NCBI GenBank assembly: GCA_938029995.1
Contig: CALHGI010000026.1
Location: forward strand, 1 to 7,338
Length of the DNA stretch: 7,338 nt
From: an uncultured cyanobacterium
Lineage (GTDB): Bacteria > Cyanobacteriota > Cyanobacteriia > Phormidesmidales > Phormidesmidaceae
Direction: 5' to 3'
Below are positions 1 to 5,068 of the stretch, piece after piece (the stretch's first letter is position 1; the number at the start of each line of letters is the position of its first letter). The translations under genes were made by a program, and so were the position numbers. The notes beneath the pieces are model-generated. The model was not told the DNA's origin, did not search any database, and worked only from the letters and a program-made list of their open reading frames with translations.

Positions 1-279
1 AATGGCGGCTGGCAGTGGAGTGCCTCCAGTGGAATGGACCCCAAACCCCTAAGGATATTTAACCCAGCCAGTCAGGCTAAAAAGTTTGACGCCGAAGCGG
101 ACTACATTCGCCAATGGGTACCTGAAGTTCGCCATGTGGACACGGGGGCCTTGATTACGGGCAAACTCTCTCCCTTAGATCTAGAAGGAACTGGCTATGG
201 CCCCCCCGTGGTGGACCATAAAAAACGACAGGCCCTGTTCAAAGAACTCTACAAACAACAAAAGGCCAAGTTGGCATAA
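1..279 (+). CDS. phr: Deoxyribodipyrimidine photolyase, C-terminal end (partial)
   Basis: This is the last 92 codons of a class I photolyase/cryptochrome-family flavoprotein; the 5' part lies outside the window. Such enzymes use light energy through a reduced FAD to split cyclobutane pyrimidine dimers. The visible part is the end of the FAD-binding helical domain (Pfam FAD_binding_7). It opens with [16 protein letters not shown], which matches the family motif in which the Trp residues and the Asn/Asp contact flavin and lesion. RIFNP, then KFD and YIRQWVPE, follow in the usual order (residues 18-42 of the fragment). The tail [10 protein letters not shown] (71-80) resembles photolyases such as that of Anacystis nidulans more than Cry-DASH proteins, which carry a different segment here. 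The stop is TAA at 277-279. The next gene begins 253 bp downstream with its own leader, so this gene probably ends its transcription unit. The family is secure; CPD photolyase rather than a cryptochrome-type photoreceptor is likely but cannot be proven from the fragment. Confidence 0.9.
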   Translation, partial: NGGWQWSASSGMDPKPLRIFNPASQAKKFDAEADYIRQWVPEVRHVDTGALITGKLSPLDLEGTGYGPPVVDHKKRQALFKELYKQQKAKLA

Positions 280-351
280 CCCTGGCCGGACGCCCAGCCT
301 CCCTGGTGATATATCTCACATCAGCGTTCTACGTGTCGTGAAATAGCCCAG

Positions 352-375
352 GCTGACGATATATTCAGCATTTTT
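352..375 (+). terminator. Weak candidate terminator after the photolyase gene
   Basis: GCTGA (352-356) can pair with TCAGC (365-369) across an 8-nt loop, followed by ATTTTT. The 5-bp stem is short, and it lies about 70 bp past the stop codon, so this is a weak candidate. Nothing else in 280-460 stands out apart from AT-rich DNA. Confidence 0.25.
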
Positions 376-466
376 CAGGCCGTCATCCGGATTTTTAACA
401 AGTCAGCTTGATTAAATCTTTATCACAAGGTTTTTCTATTTCTAAAATCGGGCAAATTGAAAGGTA

Positions 467-492
467 AGTCGTCATTATCTGCAACGACGACT
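467..492 (+). promoter_or_regulatory. Inverted repeat upstream of the TM2 gene
   Basis: AGTCGTC (467-473) and GACGACT (486-492) form a perfect 7-bp inverted repeat around a 12-nt centre, 40 bp before the ATG at 533. It could be an operator or a hairpin in the 5' leader. The AT-rich DNA just upstream (about 408-448, with TTGATT at 408-413 and TAAAAT at 443-448) may hold the promoter, but no well-spaced consensus pair is present. Confidence 0.3.
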
Positions 493-532
493 GGCATGAT
501 GGAAACGAACACAGAATAAGGAACGGAGCACC

Positions 533-811
533 ATGACTAATTCAGGTGGAGTTGAAGGGGCCGACAAGAAAATTGTGGCCGGAATTTTAGGGATCTTGCT
601 GGGCGCTTTGGGTATCCACAAGTTCTATTTGGGCTACACCCAAGAGGGTATTATCATGCTACTGGTTTGCCTCATTGGCGGTACCGTTACCTGCGGTGTG
701 GGCGCCGCCGTAGTAGGCGTGGTTGGCCTAGTGGAAGGGATTTTGTACCTGACTAAATCGGATGAAGAATTTGTCAGCACCTACGTCACAGGTAGAAAGC
801 CCTGGTTCTAA
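533..811 (+). CDS. TM2 domain membrane protein
   Basis: This is a 92-residue inner-membrane protein with a TM2 domain. Residues 12-29 and about 39-74 are hydrophobic and are linked by the family hallmark GIHKFYLG (27-34). The short polar N-terminus is followed by DKK just before the first helix. The C-terminal segment GLVEGILYLTKSDEEF is also typical of bacterial TM2 proteins. The ATG is preceded by a purine-rich GGAACGGAG ending 4 nt upstream, which supports the start. The molecular role of bacterial TM2 proteins is not established; many sit next to DUF2752 genes, as here. The DUF2752 gene starts 13 bp after the stop, so the two are probably cotranscribed. The gene is first in a run of three small membrane-protein genes and has a 250-bp upstream region with an inverted repeat, so the promoter for the run is probably there. 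Confidence 0.9.
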   Translation: MTNSGGVEGADKKIVAGILGILLGALGIHKFYLGYTQEGIIMLLVCLIGGTVTCGVGAAVVGVVGLVEGILYLTKSDEEFVSTYVTGRKPWF

Positions 812-824
812 GGCAGCCCCGCCA

Positions 825-1268
825 ATGGCGCTGTCTAAACCGTCGATTTATCTACGCTTAGGAATATTAGGGGCGTTGTGTACACCGCTCCTAATCGTTG
901 TGCTCCAGGGTCTAGGGCATGAGGTACATCTGTGGGGATGCCCGCTCAAAGCGCTGGTGGGTATTCCCTGTCCGACGTGGGGTATGACTCGGGCGGTGTT
1001 TGCGATCGCAAACCGCCAATGGTCCACCGCCATGCACCACCACCTGCTGTCCCCCCTAGTCATCCTCCTTTGGGCCATCGCCCTAGGCCAGATTTGTGCA
1101 GAGGTCGTCACCCAACGCATCTGGAGCCGATGGTGGCAACGCCGCCCCCTGTGGCTTAGTGGTCTAGCGTTAATGTTTGGCTACCATGGCCTTCGACTCT
1201 ATGGTTTGTGGACCACAGGCGTATTGGCCACAGACATGCAACAGTCTTTTCTCAGCCATCTGCTCTAA
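825..1268 (+). CDS. DUF2752 family membrane protein
   Basis: This 147-residue protein has the signature of DUF2752: GCPLKALVGIPCPTWGMTR at 38-56. It contains the conserved CP pair (39-40), a second CP (49-50) and the G-x-TR motif, in the TWGMTR form. Hydrophobic stretches at about 11-30, 76-95 and 109-130 predict three membrane helices. QW at 65-66 after the motif is also usual. The function of the family is unknown; association with TM2 proteins is common. I chose ATG at 825, 13 bp after the TM2 stop, with TAAGG at 809-813 as a modest ribosome binding site. An in-frame ATG at 762 would add 21 polar residues, overlap TM2 by 50 bp and has no ribosome binding site, so it is less likely. A HIP1 site lies inside the gene at 1002-1009. 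Confidence 0.85.
   Translation: MALSKPSIYLRLGILGALCTPLLIVVLQGLGHEVHLWGCPLKALVGIPCPTWGMTRAVFAIANRQWSTAMHHHLLSPLVILLWAIALGQICAEVVTQRIWSRWWQRRPLWLSGLALMFGYHGLRLYGLWTTGVLATDMQQSFLSHLL
1002..1009. repeat. HIP1 palindrome (GCGATCGC)
   Basis: The octamer GCGATCGC sits in a longer perfect palindrome TTTGCGATCGCAAA (999-1012). HIP1 is strongly over-represented in many cyanobacterial genomes and supports the assignment of the source organism. Here it lies within the DUF2752 coding sequence. Confidence 0.85.
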
Positions 1269-1302
1269 AGCCGTTCACCCATTCATCAGTGTTAAAACCC
1301 CC

Positions 1303-1488
1303 ATGAGCAACCGCAAACTGCCCCTAAAAGCCGGACTGGCCATCGCCGGGTTAACCTACTGTCAAATCTTCGCCCACATAGACGTCAATCCCTTCCTCAA
1401 AAACTACCTGGTCCTAGTGCCCATCCAACTGGGCGTCCTCCTATACTTTGGCTACACTTACTGGAACGGAAAATACAAGCAACCCTAG
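1303..1488 (+). CDS. Small membrane protein, unknown function
   Basis: A 61-residue protein follows the DUF2752 gene by 34 bp on the same strand. It starts with a basic segment MSNRKLPLK. Two hydrophobic stretches follow, at about 9-26 and 35-53, separated by a short polar turn (DVNPFLKN), and a basic tail ends the protein. This predicts a two-helix inner-membrane hairpin with both ends in the cytoplasm by the positive-inside rule. I do not recognise a named family. The frame stays open upstream to 1177, but the extra residues come from sequence overlapping the DUF2752 end and look non-coding (Cys/Pro-rich, no hydrophobic pattern), so ATG 1303 is preferred. No clear Shine-Dalgarno precedes it. 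Position and orientation suggest a third member of the TM2-DUF2752 transcription unit. Confidence 0.7.
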   Translation: MSNRKLPLKAGLAIAGLTYCQIFAHIDVNPFLKNYLVLVPIQLGVLLYFGYTYWNGKYKQP

Positions 1489-1521
1489 GACCGGTAACAT
1501 TTTGCTTACCCCCAGCCCATA

Positions 1522-1590
1522 GGCCCAGGCAACCATGCGGCCAGGCAACTTGTGGCCAGGCAACTTGCGGCCAGGTCAACATACGGCCAA
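1522..1590. repeat. 15-17 bp tandem repeat, about 4 units
   Basis: Four units of the form GGCCAGGCAACTTGC follow one another: 1522-1538 (17 bp variant with an extra C and CCATGC end), 1539-1553, 1554-1568 (these two differ at one base) and 1569-1584 (16 bp variant). A partial GGCCAA ends the array at 1585-1590. It lies between the small membrane protein and the kinase gene. A 25-codon frame from ATG 1535 to TGA 1610-1612 reads the units as RPGNL, WPGNL, RPGQH, but it has no good ribosome binding site and is not called as a gene. There are no unique spacers, so it is not a CRISPR array. Confidence 0.8.
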
Positions 1591-1655
1591 ACGGGTGAGG
1601 GAGCAGTCGTGAGTAATGTTTGCACTAAACCACCTAACCCTAAACTAATTGTTAT

Positions 1656-3071
1656 ATGCAGCCCCTAAGCTTAGATCTAAATCATGCCATGGGCGAACCC
1701 CGCCTCAAGTTATCCCAAAATCTAACTGAGTTTCCCCTGGAAATTTTAGATCTAGCAGATTCCTTAGAGATTTTAGACCTCTCCAATAATCAGCTCAGCA
1801 GCCTACCAGACAACTTCTCCCAGTTGACCAAACTCAGGGTTGCATTTTTCAACAACAACCAATTTGAAGCATACCCCGAGGTATTGGCCGCCTGTCCAAA
1901 CCTTTCCATGGTCAGCTTTAAAAACAACAAGATTAAGACCATTGGAGAAACAGCCCTATCCCCCAACATTCGCTGGCTCATCCTCACCAATAATCAACTG
2001 ACCACTCTACCGAAAACCATCGGTCATCTAACCCAACTGCAAAAGTTTATGCTGGCGGGCAATCAGCTCCAAACCCTCCCCCAGGAGCTCGCTAACTGTA
2101 CCAACCTAGAACTTATTCGTTTGGCCGCCAATCAGCTCCAAACCATTCCCCCTTGGCTATTCACCCTACCCCGACTAACCTGGCTAGCCTACGCGGGCAA
2201 TCCCTGTTGCCAAACGGCCAGCCCACCACAGACAGCCACACACCATCAGGGATCCCTGCCCACCATTGATCCAGCCGAACTACAACTGGGAGAAGTCCTC
2301 GGGCAAGGGGCCTCGGGGGTAATCTATAAGGGCCTCTGGCAGCCCAGGGCAGCGTCTGAGGGTCCTCAGAAAGAGGGTCCTCAGAAAGAGGGCCCTCAGA
2401 AAGAGGGGGCTCAGAAACAGCCCCTCCCCCAGGATGTGGCCGTCAAACTCTTCAAAGGAGACATCACCAGCGACGGGGTCCCCCTCGATGAAATGAAAGC
2501 GTGCATTGCGGCAACAGGCCATCCCAACCTGGTGAAGGTTTTAGGCAAACTGGCCCAGCCCATTGAAGGTAAAGCCGGTCTGGTGTTCTCGTTTATCACC
2601 CCTGACTATGACAACCTGGGCGGCCCCCCCAGCCTAGAGACCTGCACCCGTGACACCTATGGTGACGACACCACATTTACCCTACCGGTGATTTTAAACA
2701 TCGCCCAAGGCATTGCCTCCGTTGTCACCCACCTCCACACCCGAGGCATTATGCATGGCGACCTCTACGCCCACAATATCCTCGTTAACAACCAGGGAAA
2801 GAGTATCCTAGGAGACTTTGGCGCAGCCTCTTTTTATAATCCTAGCGATCAAACTACTGCACACGCCCTAGAAAAGCTAGAAGTCCGAGCCTATGGTTGT
2901 TTATTAGAAGATTTATTAGAGCGCCATGTGTCTATCAATGAAGAGGCTGAGGTAAAAATATTTCGGCGTTTACGTAAGTTGCAACAGCACTGCATGGCCC
3001 CTGTCCCCAGTGAGCGCCCCCTATTCACTACAATTAATCAATTGCTGGCCGAGGTATCAACGCTTGTTTGA
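1656..3071 (+). CDS. Leucine-rich repeat protein kinase (non-RD type)
   Basis: This 471-residue protein joins an LRR domain to a protein kinase domain and has no signal peptide or membrane helix, so it is probably cytosolic. Residues 37-173 hold six LRRs of 22-23 residues (LxxLxLxxNxLxxLP pattern), with a seventh partial ending at GNP (181-183). The kinase begins at about 211. It has a glycine loop GQGASG (216-221), VAVK with Lys264, a likely helix-C Glu279, catalytic loop HGDLYAHN (367-374, Asp369 and Asn374) and DFG (387-389). HRD is replaced by HGD and the catalytic-loop Lys by Tyr371. Only about 20 residues separate DFG from EVRAYG (409-414), the helix-F equivalent, so the normal activation segment and APE motif are essentially missing. 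I recall the same LRR plus HGDLYAHN layout in proteobacterial proteins annotated as LRR serine/threonine kinases. ATP binding looks intact; activity and substrate are unknown. ATG 1656 follows an in-frame stop at 1641-1643; no ribosome binding site is obvious. Confidence 0.88.
   Translation: MQPLSLDLNHAMGEPRLKLSQNLTEFPLEILDLADSLEILDLSNNQLSSLPDNFSQLTKLRVAFFNNNQFEAYPEVLAACPNLSMVSFKNNKIKTIGETALSPNIRWLILTNNQLTTLPKTIGHLTQLQKFMLAGNQLQTLPQELANCTNLELIRLAANQLQTIPPWLFTLPRLTWLAYAGNPCCQTASPPQTATHHQGSLPTIDPAELQLGEVLGQGASGVIYKGLWQPRAASEGPQKEGPQKEGPQKEGAQKQPLPQDVAVKLFKGDITSDGVPLDEMKACIAATGHPNLVKVLGKLAQPIEGKAGLVFSFITPDYDNLGGPPSLETCTRDTYGDDTTFTLPVILNIAQGIASVVTHLHTRGIMHGDLYAHNILVNNQGKSILGDFGAASFYNPSDQTTAHALEKLEVRAYGCLLEDLLERHVSINEEAEVKIFRRLRKLQQHCMAPVPSERPLFTTINQLLAEVSTLV
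2358..2417 (+). repeat. In-frame 15-bp tandem repeat in the kinase gene (4 units)
   Basis: The unit GAGGGTCCTCAGAAA occurs four times without gaps. Units 1 and 2 are identical, unit 3 has one change (T to C) and unit 4 has GGC in place of TCC. It is in register with the codons and encodes EGPQK three times then EGAQK (residues 235-254). It falls between the glycine loop and VAVK, the place of the beta2-beta3 turn, so it is a hydrophilic surface insertion. Each CCTCAGAAAGAGG can also form a 4-bp hairpin. Gain or loss of units would keep the frame. Confidence 0.95.
3051..3055 (+). promoter_or_regulatory. Ribosome binding site deciding a TTG start
   Basis: GAGGT at 3051-3055 lies inside the end of the kinase gene, 8 nt before the TTG at 3064. 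Its spacing fits that TTG as the start of the amidohydrolase and not the in-frame GTG at 3010, which has no purine-rich stretch before it. Confidence 0.6.
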
Positions 3072-3861
3072 GGTTGCCCCCTTTCAGATTCATCCACCTA
3101 AGACTAGTCCATGTCCCATTGTGGCCAGCATTCCCCACAGTGGGCTAGTCGTTCCAGACCAGATTTTAGCGGCATTACAGGCTAAATATCAGACCTTTCT
3201 TCCCCATCAAGATTGGCATCTCGATAAGCTATATGGAGCATTGCCTGAACTGGGTATTACGGTCTTAGAAGCTGTGTACAGTCGCTACGTTGTGGATCTT
3301 AATCGAGCGGCAAAGGCTCCATTTATGGGCAGTTTTTGGCAGGCGGCAGTGCCACAGCAAACGGCCTATGGTCAGCGGCTGTACCGAGTATTGCCCTCTC
3401 AACAACAGGTACGAGACCGGATTGAACAGGTTTACCGCCCCTATTACCAAGCATTAGGAAGACTTCTACAACAAACTATTGAACAGTTTGGGCATGTTTA
3501 TCTGTTAGATCTACATAGTTTTTCCGGGCCGATTGTGGACCAAGTTTGTTTAGGCAATGCCCATGGTAAAACCTGTTCTGAGTTTTTGATGTCAGCGGTG
3601 GAATCAGCCTTCTCTTCCCAGGAATATCAGGTAGCCCGCAACCATGTTTTCAACGGCGGTAACATTACCCGGCACCATGGGGCCATGGGCAATGTTGAAG
3701 CCATACAAATTGAGCTGCGGTACCACAACTATTTGAACCTAGAGCAGCTTGACCAGGAACGCGTGCCAGATTGGGATATCCCAGAGTTTCACCAGGCCCA
3801 ACAAACCGTCCGCAACGTGTTCACCCATCTGACCAAGACCGTCACCCATAAGGCCACTTAG
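3064..3861 (+). CDS. N-formylglutamate amidohydrolase family protein
   Basis: This 265-residue enzyme belongs to the N-formylglutamate amidohydrolase family (FGase, Pfam PF05013), zinc hydrolases related in fold to carboxypeptidases. The namesake reaction releases formate and glutamate at the end of one histidine degradation route. Motifs run in order: ASIPHSG (21-27), DWHLDKLY (50-57), VVDLNR (76-81), YLLDLHSF (146-153), GGNITRHHG (198-206) and IQIELR (214-219). These include the His, Asp and Glu residues expected to bind metal and substrate. No other histidine-catabolism gene is nearby, so the true substrate may be another N-acylated or formylated amino acid or a peptide. I start it at TTG 3064 with GAGGT 8 nt upstream. 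This overlaps the kinase stop (TGA 3069-3071) by 8 bp and gives the N-terminus MFEVAPF. A GTG at 3010 is the alternative and would add 18 residues. The overlap implies cotranscription and probably translational coupling with the kinase. Confidence 0.88.
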   Translation: MFEVAPFQIHPPKTSPCPIVASIPHSGLVVPDQILAALQAKYQTFLPHQDWHLDKLYGALPELGITVLEAVYSRYVVDLNRAAKAPFMGSFWQAAVPQQTAYGQRLYRVLPSQQQVRDRIEQVYRPYYQALGRLLQQTIEQFGHVYLLDLHSFSGPIVDQVCLGNAHGKTCSEFLMSAVESAFSSQEYQVARNHVFNGGNITRHHGAMGNVEAIQIELRYHNYLNLEQLDQERVPDWDIPEFHQAQQTVRNVFTHLTKTVTHKAT

Positions 3862-3868
3862 GCGATCT

Positions 3869-3916
3869 CTATGGTCAAAACTATCCATAGTCGTATTTCA
3901 TGGGCCATAAAATACG
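3869..3916. terminator. Palindromic spacer between convergent genes (possible bidirectional terminator)
   Basis: The 62-bp gap between two converging genes holds two inverted repeats. CTATGG (3869-3874) pairs with CCATAG (3885-3890). CGTATTT (3892-3898) pairs with AAATACG (3910-3916), and inside it ATGG (3900-3903) faces CCAT (3905-3908), making a nearly perfect 25-bp palindrome centred at 3904 with one mismatch pair. Neither strand has a clean T-run after the stem, so an intrinsic terminator is plausible from position but not proven. Confidence 0.4.
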
Positions 3917-3923
3917 GCCAACA

Positions 3924-4589
3924 TTACCGTTTCATCGCCAACATCAGTCCATCGGCAATCGGGACCAAACTCATAGATACTCGATCATCCCCATGAATTT
4001 TCTCATTCAAGGCATGGATGCGCTTAGTTTGATTGCTCTGCTGCTCCGTCGGCTCAGCCACCCGCCCCGACCACAGCACATTATCTATGGCAATCAGTCC
4101 CCCCACCCGCACCAGCTGTAACACGCGTTCGTAATAGTTGTCATAGTTGCTTTTATCCGCATCAATAAAGGCAAAGTCAAAACTGTTGCTATGCCCTGCG
4201 GCAATCAGCTGATCCAGGGTGTCTAATGCTGGGGCAATGCGTAGGTCTACTTTGTGGGCCACCCCCGCCTTCTCCCAATACTTACGGGCCATGGCGGTGT
4301 ACTCATCGCTAATGTCACAAGCAATTAGCTGACCATCCTCCGGCAATGCCATGGCCACAACCAACGAACTATAGCCGGTGAACACCCCCACTTCTAGGGC
4401 CTTTTTCACCCCCAATAGCTGCACCAGCAACCCCATAAACTGCCCCTGTTCAGGGGCAATCTGCATCACGGCCCTGGGGTGCTGGGCATTTTCCTCCCGT
4501 AGTTGTTGCAACAGTTCACTATCGCGCACCCCCACGGACAGCAGATAACCATAGAGGTTTTCGGTGAGGCTGAGAATTTGGGTGGACAT
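3924..4589 (-). CDS. SAM-dependent O-methyltransferase (caffeoyl-CoA OMT family)
   Basis: This 221-residue enzyme is a class I methyltransferase of the cation-dependent catechol/caffeoyl-CoA O-methyltransferase family (Methyltransf_3). SAM motif I is LEVGVFTGYSS (65-75), and the acidic residue that holds the ribose is Asp92 in ACDISDE. FDFAFIDADKSNY (137-149) with Asp143 and IDNVLW (168-173) with Asp169 and Asn170 supply the usual metal ligands. The protein resembles Synechocystis Slr0095, which methylates vicinal hydroxyls of phenolic acids and flavonoids in vitro; the natural cyanobacterial substrate is not settled. Length and N-terminus (helix before motif I, EENAQHPRAVMQIAPEQGQ) fit the family. 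ATG 4589-4587 has no Shine-Dalgarno. The gene converges on the FGase gene and is divergent from the next small gene across a 275-bp region rich in palindromes. Confidence 0.92.
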   Translation of the reverse strand: MSTQILSLTENLYGYLLSVGVRDSELLQQLREENAQHPRAVMQIAPEQGQFMGLLVQLLGVKKALEVGVFTGYSSLVVAMALPEDGQLIACDISDEYTAMARKYWEKAGVAHKVDLRIAPALDTLDQLIAAGHSNSFDFAFIDADKSNYDNYYERVLQLVRVGGLIAIDNVLWSGRVAEPTEQQSNQTKRIHALNEKIHGDDRVSMSLVPIADGLMLAMKR

Positions 4590-4681
4590 GGGCTGGGGGC
4601 GAGGGTTGAGATTTTCGTGGCGGCTGATTTCGGGGATAAATCAACCTAAAAAAGGCACCATACCAATTTTTTAGATTGCCC

Positions 4682-4694
4682 GATCTTGAAGATC
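4682..4694. promoter_or_regulatory. 13-bp palindrome upstream of the methyltransferase
   Basis: GATCTT-G-AAGATC is a perfect odd-length palindrome about 95 bp upstream of the methyltransferase start. A nearby AT-rich inverted repeat, CTAAAAAA (4646-4653) with TTTTTTAG (4667-4674), lies between it and the gene. Either could be an operator; no known regulator consensus is matched. Confidence 0.25.
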
Positions 4695-4721
4695 AGCCAC
4701 GCCAGCCATTCTAAAGGGCGT

Positions 4722-4757
4722 CACTCAATATTAAACACTCAAAATTCCAACACTGAA
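4722..4757. repeat. Short direct repeats CACTCAAWATT
   Basis: CACTCAATATT (4722-4732) and CACTCAAAATT (4736-4746) match at 10 of 11 positions with a 14-bp step. A degenerate third copy, CACTGAA, follows at 4751-4757 and runs into the large hairpin. Spaced direct repeats in a divergent intergenic region could be regulator binding sites. Confidence 0.4.
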
Positions 4758-4795
4758 CCCATTCCATAGAGCCAAACTCTATGGAATGGGTTCAG
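4753..4795. repeat. Perfect 19-bp inverted repeat, 5-nt loop
   Basis: Positions 4753-4771 (CTGAACCCATTCCATAGAG) are exactly complementary to 4777-4795, leaving the loop CCAAA (4772-4776). This is by far the strongest hairpin in the window. No T-run follows on either strand and no gene ends here, so it is not a standard intrinsic terminator. It sits between divergent genes, 69 bp before the start at 4865. It could be a palindromic repeat element, a protein-binding site or a leader hairpin. Confidence 0.9.
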
Positions 4796-4864
4796 CAATG
4801 CCAATACTGGTAGCCGTGGAGGGTTTGCTAACCTGGAATAAGTACGTGAGTGAGGCCCATCCCC

Positions 4865-5050
4865 ATGGATGTAACCCATGTAGTGCAAGTTTCTGCCCTA
4901 GTGGGGTGGATCATTGAAATCAGCCAGCAGGATGATGGCTACCGCTGCTGGGTGATTAACCGTGAGCTAGATGTACTGAGCGATGGGCACCTGTATACCA
5001 CCAGTAGCGCAGCCCTAGCGGCTGGTAGGCTATTTGTGGAGAGGCACTAA
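4865..5050 (+). CDS. Small soluble protein, unknown function
   Basis: This is a 61-residue hydrophilic protein without membrane segments or a signal peptide. The middle part reads GWIIEISQQDDGYRCWVINRELDVLSDG (14-41), which suggests two or three beta strands. A likely helix follows (TSSAALAAGRLFVERH, 46-61). It looks like one of the compact conserved cyanobacterial proteins with an alpha/beta fold, but I cannot name the family. ATG 4865 is preceded by GAGG (4852-4855) at a 9-nt distance and is preferred. A GTG at 4850 is in frame, would add five residues and has no comparable ribosome binding site. The large hairpin at 4753-4795 lies upstream and may be in its leader. The gene ends 18 bp before the end of the converging SRPBCC gene. 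Confidence 0.75.
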   Translation: MDVTHVVQVSALVGWIIEISQQDDGYRCWVINRELDVLSDGHLYTTSSAALAAGRLFVERH

Positions 5051-5068
5051 ATCGAAACTCAACCTGGC

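Noticed and set aside
762..824. Longer DUF2752 start at ATG 762
   Set aside because: It overlaps the TM2 gene by 50 bp, has no ribosome binding site and would add polar residues in front of the first membrane helix.
1397..1582. Minus-strand open frame with repeated WPQVA units
   Set aside because: It is the reverse reading of the tandem repeat and of the small membrane protein gene, with no ribosome binding site; the plus-strand gene has the better hydrophobic pattern.
1522..1590. Tandem array considered as a CRISPR remnant
   Set aside because: Units abut directly with no unique spacers, and no cas gene is nearby.
1633..1645. CCTAACCCTAAAC, similar to telomeric repeats
   Set aside because: It is a single short stretch within an AT-rich leader of a bacterial gene; there is no array.
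2280..2522. Minus-strand open frame with repeated LFLRT units
   Set aside because: It is the antisense of the EGPQK repeat and the kinase motifs, which clearly define the plus strand as coding.
3900..4121. Plus-strand open frame inside the methyltransferase
   Set aside because: It is antisense to SAM- and metal-binding motifs of the methyltransferase and has a His/Pro/Arg-rich, non-protein-like composition.
4753..4795. The large hairpin as an intrinsic terminator
   Set aside because: No T-run follows on either strand, and the flanking genes diverge from this region rather than ending in it.
4747..4809. CCAACACTG and CCAATACTG flanking the hairpin as a target-site duplication
   Set aside because: The left copy overlaps the stem by 3 bp, the right copy is 5 bp away from it and the copies differ, so the geometry does not fit a simple insertion.
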